Assembly: GCA_020852155.1 (NCBI GenBank)
Contig: JADZBJ010000436.1
Coordinates: forward strand, 1 to 12,637
From: Saprospiraceae bacterium
GTDB taxonomy: Bacteria > Bacteroidota > Bacteroidia > Chitinophagales > Saprospiraceae
DNA length: 12,637 nt
Reading direction: 5' to 3'
Every line of letters starts with the position of its first letter. The stretch's first letter is position 1. Shown in pieces: positions 1 through 9,302 of this stretch. The notes under the pieces were generated by a model. The model was not told the DNA's origin. It saw nothing but the letters and a program-made list of their open reading frames with translations, and searched no databases. Position numbers and translations under genes: made by a program.

Positions 1-2398
1 AGGCCAGCGTTTTGATGGCATTGGCATCCGACAGCGGCAGCACGGCAGCGATGAACTGTATGCCGTTGACGTTTTCTGCCTTGCCGCGCAAACTGTCACG
101 CAGGTTATTGGCCTGAGCCTGTACTAATTTTTCAATTTCCTTTTGCAGGCGCTTGTTGTCTTCCTGCAACGCTTCTACGCCTTTGGCCAGGTCTTTGGTT
201 TTCAACACATTTTTGATGGCTGAAATTTCCGACTCTAATCCGACGACATATTGTTCTGCGCCAGCCGCTGTTACGGCTTCGATACGACGTACACCTGCGG
301 AAACAGCGCTTTCGGAAGTAATTTTAAAATAACCGATCTGGCCGGTGCGCTTCACGTGGCAGCCACCGCAGAGTTCGCGGGAGTAGGCTGGATCGAACGT
401 AATCATACGCACGGTTTCGCCGTATTTTTCACCGAAAAGCATCATCGCGCCGGCTTTTTGAGCCTCTTCGATGGGCAAGTTGCGCTTTTCATCCAGCGAT
501 ACGTTTTCGCGGATTTTTTCATTCACAATGCGCTCGATTTCCGCCAGTTCGGCATCCGTAACTTTCTGGAAATGCGCAAAGTCAAAGCGCAGGGTTTCGT
601 GGTCGAGGTATGAGCCTTTTTGCTGAACGTGCGTGCCCAGCACCTTGCGCAATGCCGCGTGGAGCAGGTGCGTCGCCGAGTGATTGGCTTCCGTCAGTTG
701 ACGTTTGCGCTCGTCCACTTCGCAGTGTACGGTATCGTCTTCGAGTTGCTCTGGCAGGCGCTCGATGAGGTGATAAATCAGGGTGTTTTCCTTTTTGGTA
801 TCTAACACGCGGATGCGCTCCTGTCCGGTATTTTCAGAACCGAAAATCATCCAGCCGGTGTCGCCCACCTGACCACCACCTTCGGGATAGAACGGCGTGC
901 GGTTGAGCACGATCTGAAACTGCGTCTGACCCTTGGCCGTCACTGTACGGAATTTATTCACCGATGAGGAACGCGTTGCCAACTGGTCGTAGCCGACAAA
1001 TTCAATATCCGAATCATCGCGCAGCACCATCCAGTCGCCCACCTGTTTGGCGGCGTCTTTGCGTGAGCGTTCTTTTTGTACCTGGAGGGCCGTTTTAAAG
1101 CCTGCTTCATCCACTTGCCAGCCTTTTTCACGGGCAATAAGCGCGGTCAGGTCGTACGGGAAACCGAAGGTATCGAGCAGTTCGAAGGCTTGTTGGCCGC
1201 TGATGGTCTGATCCTTGACTTCAAGATTTTCGATGCGTTTCAGGCCGCTTTCGAGGGTGCGGAGGAAGGCTTTTTCTTCTTCCAGAATAACTTTTGAAAC
1301 AAAGTCAATTTGCGCCTTCAGTTCGGGAAATACATCGTGAAATTCCTGAGCGAGAATGGGCGCCATGCGATACAGCACCGGTTCTTTAATACCCAGGAAC
1401 GAGTAATAATAGCGCACGGCACGGCGCAAAATGCGGCGAATGACATAGCCAGCGCCAGTATTGGAGGGCAATTCGCCATCGGCGATGACAAACGAAACAG
1501 CGCGCAAGTGGTCTGAAACGACGCGCATGGCGATGTCTTTCTGCAATCCGGCGGACTTGCTGCCGGGGTATTCGTCCTGATAATGGTGACCTGACAGTTG
1601 GCCCAGGAAATCGAACAGCGGTTTCCAGAGGTCGGTATCGTAGTTGGAACGTGCGCCCTGAACGGCGCGGCAGAGGCGTTCGAAGCCCATACCGGTGTCC
1701 ACTGATTTGGCGGGCAGTTCTTCGAGCGAGCCATCGGCTTTGCGGTTGAACTGCATGAACACGTTGTTCCAGATTTCGATCACATTCGGGTCGTCGGCAT
1801 TGACGAGGGCCTTGCCATCCACGCGGGCGCGTTCGCCGTCGGAGCGCAGGTCAACGTGAATTTCGGAGCAAGGGCCGCATGGGCCTTGATCGCCCATTTC
1901 CCAGAAGTTCTCTTTTTTACCGAATTTCAGGATACGATCTTCGGGCAACATCGTCCTCCAGATGTCGTAGGCTTCCTGGTCGAAGGGTACGCCTTCGGCT
2001 TCGTTACCACCGAAAACGCTGACATACAGGCGGTCTTTCGGAATTTTATAGACATGCGTCAGGAGTTCCCACGACCATTCCAGCGCGTCTTTTTTGAAAT
2101 AATCACCGAACGACCAGTTGCCGAGCATTTCGAACATGGTATGGTGATAACCGTCCATGCCGACGTCTTCCAGGTCGTTGTGTTTGCCCGATACGCGCAG
2201 GCATTTTTGAGTGTCGGCGATGCGCTTGGAGGGAGGCGTCTGGTTGCCAAGGAAAAAATCCTTGAGCGGCGCCATTCCTGAATTGATAAACATCAGGGTT
2301 GGGTCGCTTTTGGCCACCATGGGTGCAGAAGGAATGATCTTGTGGCCTTTTGAAGCAAAAAAGTCCAGAAACTGACGTCGTATTTCGCGAGAAGTCAT
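1..2398 (-). CDS. alaS: alanyl-tRNA synthetase, C-terminus cut by window edge
   Basis: Class II aminoacyl-tRNA synthetase that charges tRNA-Ala in the cytoplasm and hydrolyses mischarged Ser/Gly-tRNA-Ala. The frame opens at an ATG (MTSREIRRQFLDFF) and stays open for 799 codons to the left edge. Family length is about 870-880, so roughly 75 residues are missing. Aminoacylation domain (about 1-240): SDPTLMFINSGM, TQKCLRVSGKHNDLEDVG and the GPCGPCSE motif (C174, C177, E179). A GAGYVIRRILRR motif follows around residue 300. The editing domain has its zinc ligands in HSATH (H573, H577) and CGGCH (C677, H681). A coiled-coil-like linker (LQEDNKRLQKEIEKL) leads into the C-Ala domain near the edge. 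The gene has its own promoter-like box at 2427-2434 and lies 138 bp downstream of the T9SS cargo gene on the same strand. Identification is secure; the symbol rests on family motifs. Nothing looks broken in the visible part. Confidence 0.97.
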   Translation of the reverse strand, partial: MTSREIRRQFLDFFASKGHKIIPSAPMVAKSDPTLMFINSGMAPLKDFFLGNQTPPSKRIADTQKCLRVSGKHNDLEDVGMDGYHHTMFEMLGNWSFGDYFKKDALEWSWELLTHVYKIPKDRLYVSVFGGNEAEGVPFDQEAYDIWRTMLPEDRILKFGKKENFWEMGDQGPCGPCSEIHVDLRSDGERARVDGKALVNADDPNVIEIWNNVFMQFNRKADGSLEELPAKSVDTGMGFERLCRAVQGARSNYDTDLWKPLFDFLGQLSGHHYQDEYPGSKSAGLQKDIAMRVVSDHLRAVSFVIADGELPSNTGAGYVIRRILRRAVRYYYSFLGIKEPVLYRMAPILAQEFHDVFPELKAQIDFVSKVILEEEKAFLRTLESGLKRIENLEVKDQTISGQQAFELLDTFGFPYDLTALIAREKGWQVDEAGFKTALQVQKERSRKDAAKQVGDWMVLRDDSDIEFVGYDQLATRSSSVNKFRTVTAKGQTQFQIVLNRTPFYPEGGGQVGDTGWMIFGSENTGQERIRVLDTKKENTLIYHLIERLPEQLEDDTVHCEVDERKRQLTEANHSATHLLHAALRKVLGTHVQQKGSYLDHETLRFDFAHFQKVTDAELAEIERIVNEKIRENVSLDEKRNLPIEEAQKAGAMMLFGEKYGETVRMITFDPAYSRELCGGCHVKRTGQIGYFKITSESAVSAGVRRIEAVTAAGAEQYVVGLESEISAIKNVLKTKDLAKGVEALQEDNKRLQKEIEKLVQAQANNLRDSLRGKAENVNGIQFIAAVLPLSDANAIKTLA

Positions 2399-2426
2399 GC
2401 GTATATGTAGATTCGAGTTTGGCGCG

Positions 2427-2462
2427 CAAAATTACCATAATTCTGCCGGCTACCGGGCAAAA
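2427..2462 (-). promoter_or_regulatory. predicted Bacteroidota-type promoter of alaS
   Basis: On the minus strand, 2434-2427 reads TAATTTTG, a perfect match to the Bacteroidota -7 element TAnnTTTG. A TTG (2460-2458, within TTTTG) lies 23 nt upstream, at the outer end of the accepted spacing for the -33 element. The box ends 28 nt before the alaS ATG, so the predicted leader is short. This suggests alaS is transcribed on its own rather than by read-through from the upstream gene. Based on consensus matching only. Confidence 0.55.
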
Positions 2463-2536
2463 TCAGGGCAAAACTTTTCATTTTGAAGCATTTTAAACAA
2501 GAATAATCTCTGAAAACTGAGCCATACGTGCATTCA

Positions 2537-5500
2537 TCAGCGCATGACAACAAACGGTTTTCTCCATACGCCGCCCCGATGCCGGATTTGCACCATGTAC
2601 TGTCCGGCAGGCCATCCATCCACCTGAATGGTCAATGCCCCCTGTGGCGACGACTGATGCCAGATTTCACGGCCCGCCACGTCGGTTACGGCAGCGCTGA
2701 CGGCGGATAGTTCGCCATCCCAGGCACAGAAAAGTTCGCTGGTTGCGGGATTGGGCCATAGACGGATATTGTTTTGATTGGCGTAATGATCCGTACCGGA
2801 AATACCATACGGCAGCAAGATGCTATGTTGTTGGGTACATCCGTTTGCATCAGTGACCGTTGCGGTGTAGGTTCCACCCGGCAGGTTAAAAATGGTATCG
2901 TTGGCGGGGGCATGGTTGCTCCACTGAAATTCGTAAGGCGGCACACCGCCCGAAGGCAGGGCTGCCACTATGCCCACTTGCAGGTTGGGTAGCGCATTTT
3001 GCAAGATATTCAACGTCAGATTCACCGGAGGCGGCGCTGTGATGGTAAACGAGGTGTCGCGTCGGCAAGTCGAACTATCCTGCACCACGACGCCATAAAC
3101 TCCCGCTGGCAGGTTTTGTATGGAAGCAGTTGTAGCCCCATTGCTCCAATGATATGTTACCGGATTTACCTGTCCCGACAGGCTGATTTCAATGCTTCCT
3201 CCTGTGCCGTTCGCGCAAGGCGGATTAACAGCTTCTACCGAGGCTATTTTCAGCGTTCCATCCTGAATACCGATAGAAATACTGTCTTGAAAAGGTAAGC
3301 AGAATGAGCTTGGTCCGTAACGTACTATATATGTTCCAGGTGAATAGAAAACTACTTGGTCATTTCCTGCACTACAATTTGGGCAAACGCCCCAGGCAAA
3401 ATCCAGCGGATGGTCAGGCAATACCAGCGAATTTCCCCGACAGATCGTTGCCGTATCCTGCAATGCAAAATCAGGCATAACGACATGGCGTAAGAAGATC
3501 CCTACCGCATTGACATATACTTGATTTTGACTGCCCGGTATGTATCCAGAATTCATACCGTTTGTAGAAGTCCAATACCCTTCATTGCCCCAGGGCGCTA
3601 CAAAATAAGGCTGGTAATCAGGTGATGCAAAGTCGAATTTCCGCCAAATTAGTTGGCCATCCGTATCCAGGCGGGACAGGTAGGTTCTGAAACTGTTCGA
3701 GACTGGTTTTCTGGAGAGTAGCAGCACCTGACCATTGGGTGTCGCATCCATGTCCATTAAAAGGTGTTTAGGATAGGGATTTGCCCACAATACATGACCA
3801 TCTGCGTCAAGGCGCAATACCCAAAGCGCATTGCCGGAAACAGCATTAGAAGGCGCTGTCAGGTTTCCGTCTGTTGAACGCGCATCAATGCCAATCAAGA
3901 CCTCATTCCCGACGGGAGAAAGTCCTGCGCCGACATCGCGCTTGGCGCCGCCGAATGATGTTCGCCAAAGTAAATCGCCATTGGCATTAAAAGCCAGCAC
4001 TACGGCATCGGTGTTGTCTGTATTGTCAGGCAAGGGTGCCGTTTCAGTCAATAAAAACCAGTTGCCATTGGCAGCCATGGCCGGTTTCATATTGAAATAC
4101 TGATCTTTTAGTCCTGAAACGTAGCTTTTCTGCCAGATCAGTTGCAGGTTTTCATCATACTTAAAAATGAAAACCCCGTCGTGGGCAAAATCAGGAGAAA
4201 GGACATACAAAAAGCCTGACGGGTCTGATATAAACTTGTTGAACGAGTGATTTTGGAGGTCAACGAGCGTTTGCGTGGGTTGTGCCTGGCCTGTGCTATC
4301 GTAAATAACCACCTGATTCGTGTTGCCTGTGAGTATGGCGTCGTTAATCCAGGGTGTCACCTGCCAATTGGTTGGGAAATTATCAAAAGACCACTGCACA
4401 GCACCGTCGGCGCGTGTGAGGTAGGTCTTTTTTTTGCCAATCAGCATCGTCTTGCCATTGGGAAAAGTTCGCGCATCAAGCGCCTGGATATAGTTTTCAA
4501 GGTAAACTGGCTGGTATGCTACGGTAGCAATTTCACCGGCACTCCATTTGATGTTCGGGAGCGGCCTGTCCGCAGGGGATTTTTCCACATCAATAGTTTG
4601 CACGGTGCTGCAATAGGCATCATTGACCGTTACCTGATACGTTCCAGGCGACAAACCGCTGCGATATGCGAGATTTTCAGGCGTATCCGCCCAATGGTAA
4701 ACGGCATTATTAATGTTGCTAAACGTTGTCAGGGCTATGGCGCCGTTCGCATTACCACAGGAAGCCTCGCTGCTTTCGGCCTCTACTTCAAAACTGGAAT
4801 TGAAAACACGAATCCATTCTTCGGCTTTACAACCTGTTGAATCTGAAAGTTTGATGTTCAGGTTTGGGTAAACAGGCAAGCCGGACGTATAAACGGCGCC
4901 TGTTGTCAAATCAGGCCATTCGACCATGAGGCCCCAACCTGGTGGAGCAACCAGTTGAAATGAATCAGGCAGACAGGCCACTAACTCCTCCGGCCAGAAA
5001 TCGGCATTGACGACAGGTTCATGACCGAATTTCAACAGCGACACCTCGCCTTCGGTTGTCTTTAAAAACGACCAAAAAGTATTGTTTTCGCCATTTGTCA
5101 GGTAATCAGCGGGAAAGGTAGCGTCTGCTAATACCGACCAGTTTTGATCATAAACAAGGTACTGAAAGGTTTGCAACCGGATGATATATCCCGAAGCGCC
5201 CGCCTCAAAATGGTTGTAATAACCGACCGATGTGAGGGTGTCCTGAGATAAAAACACATCGCTGTCATTATCAATGGTCAGGTCAAGTAAAAAACCGGCC
5301 TGTCCCGAAGTTGCAGGTGTTGTTAGGCCAAACAAATGGGCGAAACCGCCCGCATCAGCATAGGCATGAATATTGGAAGGGTTAAAATTGAATGGCAATA
5401 CGTACTCGTTCAGCAAGTTGCCTTGCGTGTCCATTTTTCGGAGCAGCGTGCTGGCATTGCGCATACCCAGTTGCAACCAGTTGCCATTTGACAATGGCAC

Positions 5501-6367
5501 ATTATTCATCGGCAGGAATACACTAACGCTGCTGCGATAGCCACCTATAACCCCACCGTCATTTCCCAAAAAGGCGGAAATAAATTCTCCTGTTCCCGAA
5601 AATTGTGTCAGGTTACCGGAATTGCCCGAAGTCGCCTGTATAAATGCCAGCACCCGCCCGTCGGGCTGTACGGCAATGGAATTGGGTTTGTCATAATTTT
5701 CACCACCGATACGTGTTTCCCAAACCAGCGCGCCACCTGCTGTATATCGCGCGATAAAAGCATCCTGATTATTGAATCCTTGCGAAGGCAAAGACAAATT
5801 AGCGTGATAGGCCAGCGTCATTTCACCGGCGTTTGTAAAATGCCAGTCGTCAAACGTACCCGGAATCCAATTTTTCCAGATCACCTGCCCGTTTGGGGTC
5901 GTTCGGCAGATAAAAAACTGCACTGCCGACTGGTTGTTATTACCTCCGGCAATCATGATATCGCCATTGGGCAATTCTTTAATCCGGGTTAAAAACGAGC
6001 CTCTTAGTTCAGGTATCTCAATGCTAGCCAGCAAAGGCAAGGTATTCTTCTTTGTCTCAACCGTAAATGTGTGGGTTAATGCGCAGCCGCCACTTGCATC
6101 GGTTATGGTTAATTGATGGTCGCCGGGCAGCAATCCTGTGGCCACCGGGCCGGTTTGACCGTTATCCCATGTATAATTCAATGGCTCCGGGGCATTGGGG
6201 ACTTCGATTGTGGTTCTGGACAACGCACCCGTGCAGATCGGATGTTGTAGGATATTGATTTGCCAGTCGGGGCAGGTATCCTGCCCTATGCCTTTGAATC
6301 TGTGCGCATAAACTTTGAAGGCAAAAAAAAGAAAGCAAAAACAAAAAACGAGCAGAATCCGGCGCAT
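2537..6367 (-). CDS. large secreted T9SS cargo protein with SprB repeats and propeller-like domains
   Basis: A 1276-residue extracellular or surface protein of unknown specific role. An N-terminal signal peptide (MRRILLVFCFCFLFFAFKVYA) is followed by an ordered modular layout. SprB-like repeat 1 is at about 40-103. A propeller-like region (about 104-470) is rich in 'DxxGxLxW' turns such as TAGGALVWETRIGGENYD and resembles SBBP / delta-60 repeats. An Ig/PKD-like segment follows (about 470-525). SprB repeat 2 (about 528-593), a second propeller-like region (about 594-985) and a second Ig-like segment (about 986-1035) come next. SprB repeats 3 and 4 (about 1037-1190) precede the T9SS type A sorting domain (about 1201-1276, beginning IRLWPNPATSELF and ending WRKPFVVMR). 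SprB repeats are known from gliding adhesins such as SprB, but this protein is too short and differently built to be called SprB. The ATG is well placed before the signal peptide. The gene is divergent from gabT. Secretion route is confident; ligand and function are unknown. Confidence 0.9.
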   Translation of the reverse strand: MRRILLVFCFCFLFFAFKVYAHRFKGIGQDTCPDWQINILQHPICTGALSRTTIEVPNAPEPLNYTWDNGQTGPVATGLLPGDHQLTITDASGGCALTHTFTVETKKNTLPLLASIEIPELRGSFLTRIKELPNGDIMIAGGNNNQSAVQFFICRTTPNGQVIWKNWIPGTFDDWHFTNAGEMTLAYHANLSLPSQGFNNQDAFIARYTAGGALVWETRIGGENYDKPNSIAVQPDGRVLAFIQATSGNSGNLTQFSGTGEFISAFLGNDGGVIGGYRSSVSVFLPMNNVPLSNGNWLQLGMRNASTLLRKMDTQGNLLNEYVLPFNFNPSNIHAYADAGGFAHLFGLTTPATSGQAGFLLDLTIDNDSDVFLSQDTLTSVGYYNHFEAGASGYIIRLQTFQYLVYDQNWSVLADATFPADYLTNGENNTFWSFLKTTEGEVSLLKFGHEPVVNADFWPEELVACLPDSFQLVAPPGWGLMVEWPDLTTGAVYTSGLPVYPNLNIKLSDSTGCKAEEWIRVFNSSFEVEAESSEASCGNANGAIALTTFSNINNAVYHWADTPENLAYRSGLSPGTYQVTVNDAYCSTVQTIDVEKSPADRPLPNIKWSAGEIATVAYQPVYLENYIQALDARTFPNGKTMLIGKKKTYLTRADGAVQWSFDNFPTNWQVTPWINDAILTGNTNQVVIYDSTGQAQPTQTLVDLQNHSFNKFISDPSGFLYVLSPDFAHDGVFIFKYDENLQLIWQKSYVSGLKDQYFNMKPAMAANGNWFLLTETAPLPDNTDNTDAVVLAFNANGDLLWRTSFGGAKRDVGAGLSPVGNEVLIGIDARSTDGNLTAPSNAVSGNALWVLRLDADGHVLWANPYPKHLLMDMDATPNGQVLLLSRKPVSNSFRTYLSRLDTDGQLIWRKFDFASPDYQPYFVAPWGNEGYWTSTNGMNSGYIPGSQNQVYVNAVGIFLRHVVMPDFALQDTATICRGNSLVLPDHPLDFAWGVCPNCSAGNDQVVFYSPGTYIVRYGPSSFCLPFQDSISIGIQDGTLKIASVEAVNPPCANGTGGSIEISLSGQVNPVTYHWSNGATTASIQNLPAGVYGVVVQDSSTCRRDTSFTITAPPPVNLTLNILQNALPNLQVGIVAALPSGGVPPYEFQWSNHAPANDTIFNLPGGTYTATVTDANGCTQQHSILLPYGISGTDHYANQNNIRLWPNPATSELFCAWDGELSAVSAAVTDVAGREIWHQSSPQGALTIQVDGWPAGQYMVQIRHRGGVWRKPFVVMR

Positions 6368-6398
6368 AAAATTATAGTGTTTGGTTTGTGTTCCGGAA

Positions 6399-6406
6399 CA
6401 AAAGTA
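6399..6406 (-). promoter_or_regulatory. predicted -7 element of the T9SS cargo gene
   Basis: Minus-strand TACTTTTG is a perfect TAnnTTTG match ending 31 nt before the ATG at 6367. No clear TTG is seen at the -33 spacing; the upstream sequence is AT-rich. It sits in the 182-bp divergent gap shared with gabT. Confidence 0.45.
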
Positions 6407-6515
6407 AAAGTATTGTTAAATAAAACGGTTCTTTCATTTTACTTTTTTCAGGGCATTTTATTTTGAAATATTCGGGAAAACAACCACCCTGCCTCTATAA
6501 GCGCTCACCCTGACA

Positions 6516-6523
6516 TACATTTG
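6516..6523 (+). promoter_or_regulatory. predicted -7 element of gabT
   Basis: TACATTTG is a perfect TAnnTTTG match ending 26 nt before the gabT ATG. A TTG at -33 spacing is absent, so the promoter may be weak or need an activator. The same octamer occurs before the DUF4325 gene on the other strand at 11934-11941. Confidence 0.45.
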
Positions 6524-6549
6524 CCATCCATATTTTTCAGTATAAATCT

Positions 6550-7854
6550 ATGACATCAAAAGAATTGCTTGCCCGCCGCGAACAGGTCATCCCGAAAGCC
6601 ATCATTGGCAGTTCCAAACTAACCGTTGCCAGTGCCAAAGGCGCCCGATTCCGGGATATGGATGGTCGCGAATTCATTGACTTTTCAGGAGGCATTGGCG
6701 TGCTGAACGCCGGGCATTGTCCGCCGGAAGTGGTCAAGGCCATTGCGAAGCAATCAGGCATTTTGATGCACAGTTTTTTCAACCTGCTGAATCACGAACC
6801 TTATGTATTACTGGCCGAAAAAATGGCCGAGATACTGCCGCACGGGCCGCACGGCACCAAAACTATGTTCGTCAGCACCGGCGCAGAAGCCGTGGAAAAT
6901 GCCGTCAAAATTGCCCGTCAGGCCACGGGCCGTCAGGGAATTATCTGCTTTACCGGCGGTTTTCACGGGCGCACCCTGATGGGCATGAGCCTTACCTCCA
7001 AAGTAGGTTACAAAACCGGCTGCGGGCCATTTGCGCCGGAAGTTTATCGCCTGCCGTTTCCAGACTACTACCACAATGGCAAGGGCTTGAAATACGACGA
7101 TTTTGTCGAGCAGGAATTAGCCAATTTTAAAAAATACCTGAGCAGTGTCGTCGAACCTGCTCAAGTAGCCGCAGTGATTCTGGAGCCGGTACAGGGCGAA
7201 GGCGGTTTTTATGTCACCCCGACGCGTTATTTGCAGGGTCTTCGCGAAATTTGCGATCAGTATGGCATGTTGCTCATTCTCGACGAGGTACAAAGCGGAT
7301 TCGGGCGCACCGGACGCTGGTCGGCATACGAACATTACGGAATTTTGCCCGACATCAGCACCTGGGCCAAAAGCCTGGGCAGCGGCATCCCGATTGCTGC
7401 TGTGATGGGGCGCGCCGACGTCATGGACAAAGCCCTGGGCGGCACCCTGGGCGGCACTTATGCAGGCAATCCGGTGGCTTGCGCCGCAGCGCTGGCCAGC
7501 ATTGAATACATGCAACGCATTGACATCAATAAAAAAGGAGAAAAGGTCGGCGCAGTCATCCGAAAAGCATTTTTACAAATGAAAAAAGAATGCTCCGCAA
7601 TCGGTGATGTACGCGGACTTGGGGCGATGATGGCCATTGAACTGGTGAAAAACGGCGATCCGAACCAGCCAGATGCCGCCTTGACCAAGAACCTCGTGGA
7701 CGCCTGCGCAGCGAGGGGACTATTCCTCATCAGCGCAGGCGTTTACGGCAATGTCATTCGGGTGCTGAGTCCGTTAGTCATAGACCAAACAACCCTGAAA
7801 ACGGGATTAAATATCATGCGCGAAGAACTGTTGCGCTTGACTCAAAATTCATAG
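6550..7854 (+). CDS. gabT: 4-aminobutyrate aminotransferase (class III, PLP-dependent)
   Basis: Predicted cytoplasmic enzyme transferring the amino group of GABA to 2-oxoglutarate, giving succinic semialdehyde and glutamate (GABA shunt). It has 434 residues, close to the usual 425-430. It aligns by eye along its length with E. coli GabT: DFSGGIGVLNAGH near the N-terminus, STGAEAVENAVKIAR, GGFHGRT (R141), EPVQGEGGFY (E212, E217), LDEVQSGFGRTG, WAKSLGSG with the PLP lysine K274, GGTYAGNPVACAAALA, GDVRGLGAMMAIEL and NVIRVLSPL (R404). R141, E217, K274 and R404 correspond to E. coli R141, E211, K268 and R398, which bind substrate or cofactor. Related class III enzymes (ornithine, acetylornithine, 5-aminovalerate transaminases) are less likely but 5-aminovalerate cannot be excluded as a substrate. 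No succinate-semialdehyde dehydrogenase gene is adjacent. The stop overlaps the convergent DUF5723 gene by 13 bp. Confidence 0.9.
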   Translation: MTSKELLARREQVIPKAIIGSSKLTVASAKGARFRDMDGREFIDFSGGIGVLNAGHCPPEVVKAIAKQSGILMHSFFNLLNHEPYVLLAEKMAEILPHGPHGTKTMFVSTGAEAVENAVKIARQATGRQGIICFTGGFHGRTLMGMSLTSKVGYKTGCGPFAPEVYRLPFPDYYHNGKGLKYDDFVEQELANFKKYLSSVVEPAQVAAVILEPVQGEGGFYVTPTRYLQGLREICDQYGMLLILDEVQSGFGRTGRWSAYEHYGILPDISTWAKSLGSGIPIAAVMGRADVMDKALGGTLGGTYAGNPVACAAALASIEYMQRIDINKKGEKVGAVIRKAFLQMKKECSAIGDVRGLGAMMAIELVKNGDPNQPDAALTKNLVDACAARGLFLISAGVYGNVIRVLSPLVIDQTTLKTGLNIMREELLRLTQNS

Positions 7855-9302
7855 CACTTGATCTTGCGGCGGTTTTGTTTTCGACCTTTCTTTTTATCTG
7901 ATCGAAGGCCGCTACCCTCTCGCTCGAAACTCAGACTGAATCCGTTTATTTTCAAGCCGATATAGGCATCCACGCCTGTCAGATCGCCCTTGTTGGTGAA
8001 TGCGCCCAGGTTGTCTGTACCGAGGTACAACCAGCCCAGCCGGGCAGCCACGCCCGCACGCAGGGAGCGCCAGTCGTTCAGCACGACAGGTAACGACACG
8101 CTGAACCAGCGGTTTTCAAAGCGCGGCACGACAGCCAGCGTGGACGGGCGTTTAATTGAATTCGGGAAAATCGGGATCCGCTGCACCAGCACACTGGCAA
8201 CATAAACATTAGGTACCGCTCGCCAGTCGGCCTGAAAACTGATGGCGGTCGGCAGCCCGATGACCATACTGTTTTTTTGCAAGGATGCGTTCGGGTCGCC
8301 CAGTACCACATCACTTAAAACCCGCGTATAAGCCCTGGGGTCGTCGGCTTTCAAGTTGGCGCCGTCAATCGTGCGGATGTTTTCGAATTGCACCTGGTGT
8401 TGTTCAGCGCCGTTTTTAAACTTTACCCAGCCCACATCCAGCAACGACACGCCAGCGCGCCAGCGATAACCGTCCTCGTCAGGCTCCACCGTAAACGCGC
8501 CGATGTCCGTGGCAAAGCCCATTCCATCAATGCCGATTTTATCGCCGCCATCCAGGATGTCGCCTGATAGTCCGTATGTCCAAACGGGCTGCCCGACCAA
8601 GGCTGTATCGCCGCCGCCGGGTGTGAAGGAGAAGGCCCGTTCTGAGCGACCGAAACCTCCTGCCACGCCGAGTAATAATTTAGGCGTCACGCCCCAGCCA
8701 AACTGTTGCTCCGGGTCGTAGTGGCTGTAATGCAATCCGATTTCGCCCCAGGCCAGGGTTTGAAAACTAAACGGATCGAGGTTGACTGTTTCGCCGCGCT
8801 TGAGTTCACTGATGCGTGGGTAGTACAAATCAGACGGGATTTTTGAGGCCGAAAAATCAGCCCGAAGAGTGGTTGTGATACCCAGCACATGCTGTTCGGC
8901 GATTCGCATGGCAAAACCCGGGCCGCTGACTCGCGTGTGCAGATTTCCCTTTGCTTTAATATCGCTATTATAAAACGACTGAATGATGGCGTTGGCAGGA
9001 GCAGGGCGTTCCGGTGTAATGTCGTGTTCGGCGATCACATTATCTGAATTTCGCAAAAGGCGCTGAACAGATGTTTCCTGAAAATAGGCGTAATTGTTTT
9101 CGGCAAATACTTCGGCCGAGAAAAGATTGATTTCCCAGGGATGGGGCATGTTGGCTGAAAAAGCGGGATTTACAGCAGCGCCATACAGCCCCGAAAAGCG
9201 TTCCAGTCGCATACCAAGTTGTTCCTGAGCAGCAACATTATTCGGGCGTAAAAACGCCGCCAACAATAGACTTGGCAGCGCATAACAGATATATCTCAGC
9301 AT
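7842..9302 (-). CDS. DUF5723-type predicted outer-membrane beta-barrel protein
   Basis: A 486-residue envelope protein of unknown function. I prefer the ATG at 9302 because it directly begins a typical signal peptide (MLRYICYALPSLLLAAFL...NNVAAQ) followed by EQLGMRLERFSGLYGAAVNPAF. An in-frame TTG at 9320 would add six residues. The 'GLYGAAVNPAFSA' opening, alternating aromatic/polar strands and Gly-rich turns (GWGVTPKLLLGVAGGFG, YRWRAGVSLLDVGW) fit a DUF5723-like or FadL/PorP-like outer-membrane barrel of Bacteroidota. The last apparent strand is LKINGFSLSFERE. After it comes an unusually basic tail of about 20 residues (DKKKGRKQNRRKIK) that reaches into the 3' end of gabT. No obvious -7 element was found upstream. 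Barrel assignment is by pattern only; family assignment is from memory of the family's N-terminal motif. Confidence 0.72.
   Translation of the reverse strand: MLRYICYALPSLLLAAFLRPNNVAAQEQLGMRLERFSGLYGAAVNPAFSANMPHPWEINLFSAEVFAENNYAYFQETSVQRLLRNSDNVIAEHDITPERPAPANAIIQSFYNSDIKAKGNLHTRVSGPGFAMRIAEQHVLGITTTLRADFSASKIPSDLYYPRISELKRGETVNLDPFSFQTLAWGEIGLHYSHYDPEQQFGWGVTPKLLLGVAGGFGRSERAFSFTPGGGDTALVGQPVWTYGLSGDILDGGDKIGIDGMGFATDIGAFTVEPDEDGYRWRAGVSLLDVGWVKFKNGAEQHQVQFENIRTIDGANLKADDPRAYTRVLSDVVLGDPNASLQKNSMVIGLPTAISFQADWRAVPNVYVASVLVQRIPIFPNSIKRPSTLAVVPRFENRWFSVSLPVVLNDWRSLRAGVAARLGWLYLGTDNLGAFTNKGDLTGVDAYIGLKINGFSLSFEREGSGLRSDKKKGRKQNRRKIKCYEF

Noticed and set aside
1430..1520. GAGYVIRR instead of the commoner GRGYVLRR in alanyl-tRNA synthetase as a defect
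   Set aside because: As far as I recall, this variant is normal for Bacteroidota AlaRS; the surrounding residues are intact.
1856..2281. A 141-codon plus-strand open frame opposite alaS
   Set aside because: Antisense to the conserved catalytic core of alanyl-tRNA synthetase; composition is explained by codon bias of alaS.
2399..2536. Terminator for the T9SS cargo gene before alaS
   Set aside because: I could not find a convincing GC-rich hairpin with a T-run in this 138-bp gap; only the alaS promoter is supported.
4247..4840. A 197-codon plus-strand open frame inside the T9SS cargo gene
   Set aside because: Lies entirely antisense to a protein with clear domains; no recognisable motif and no promoter.
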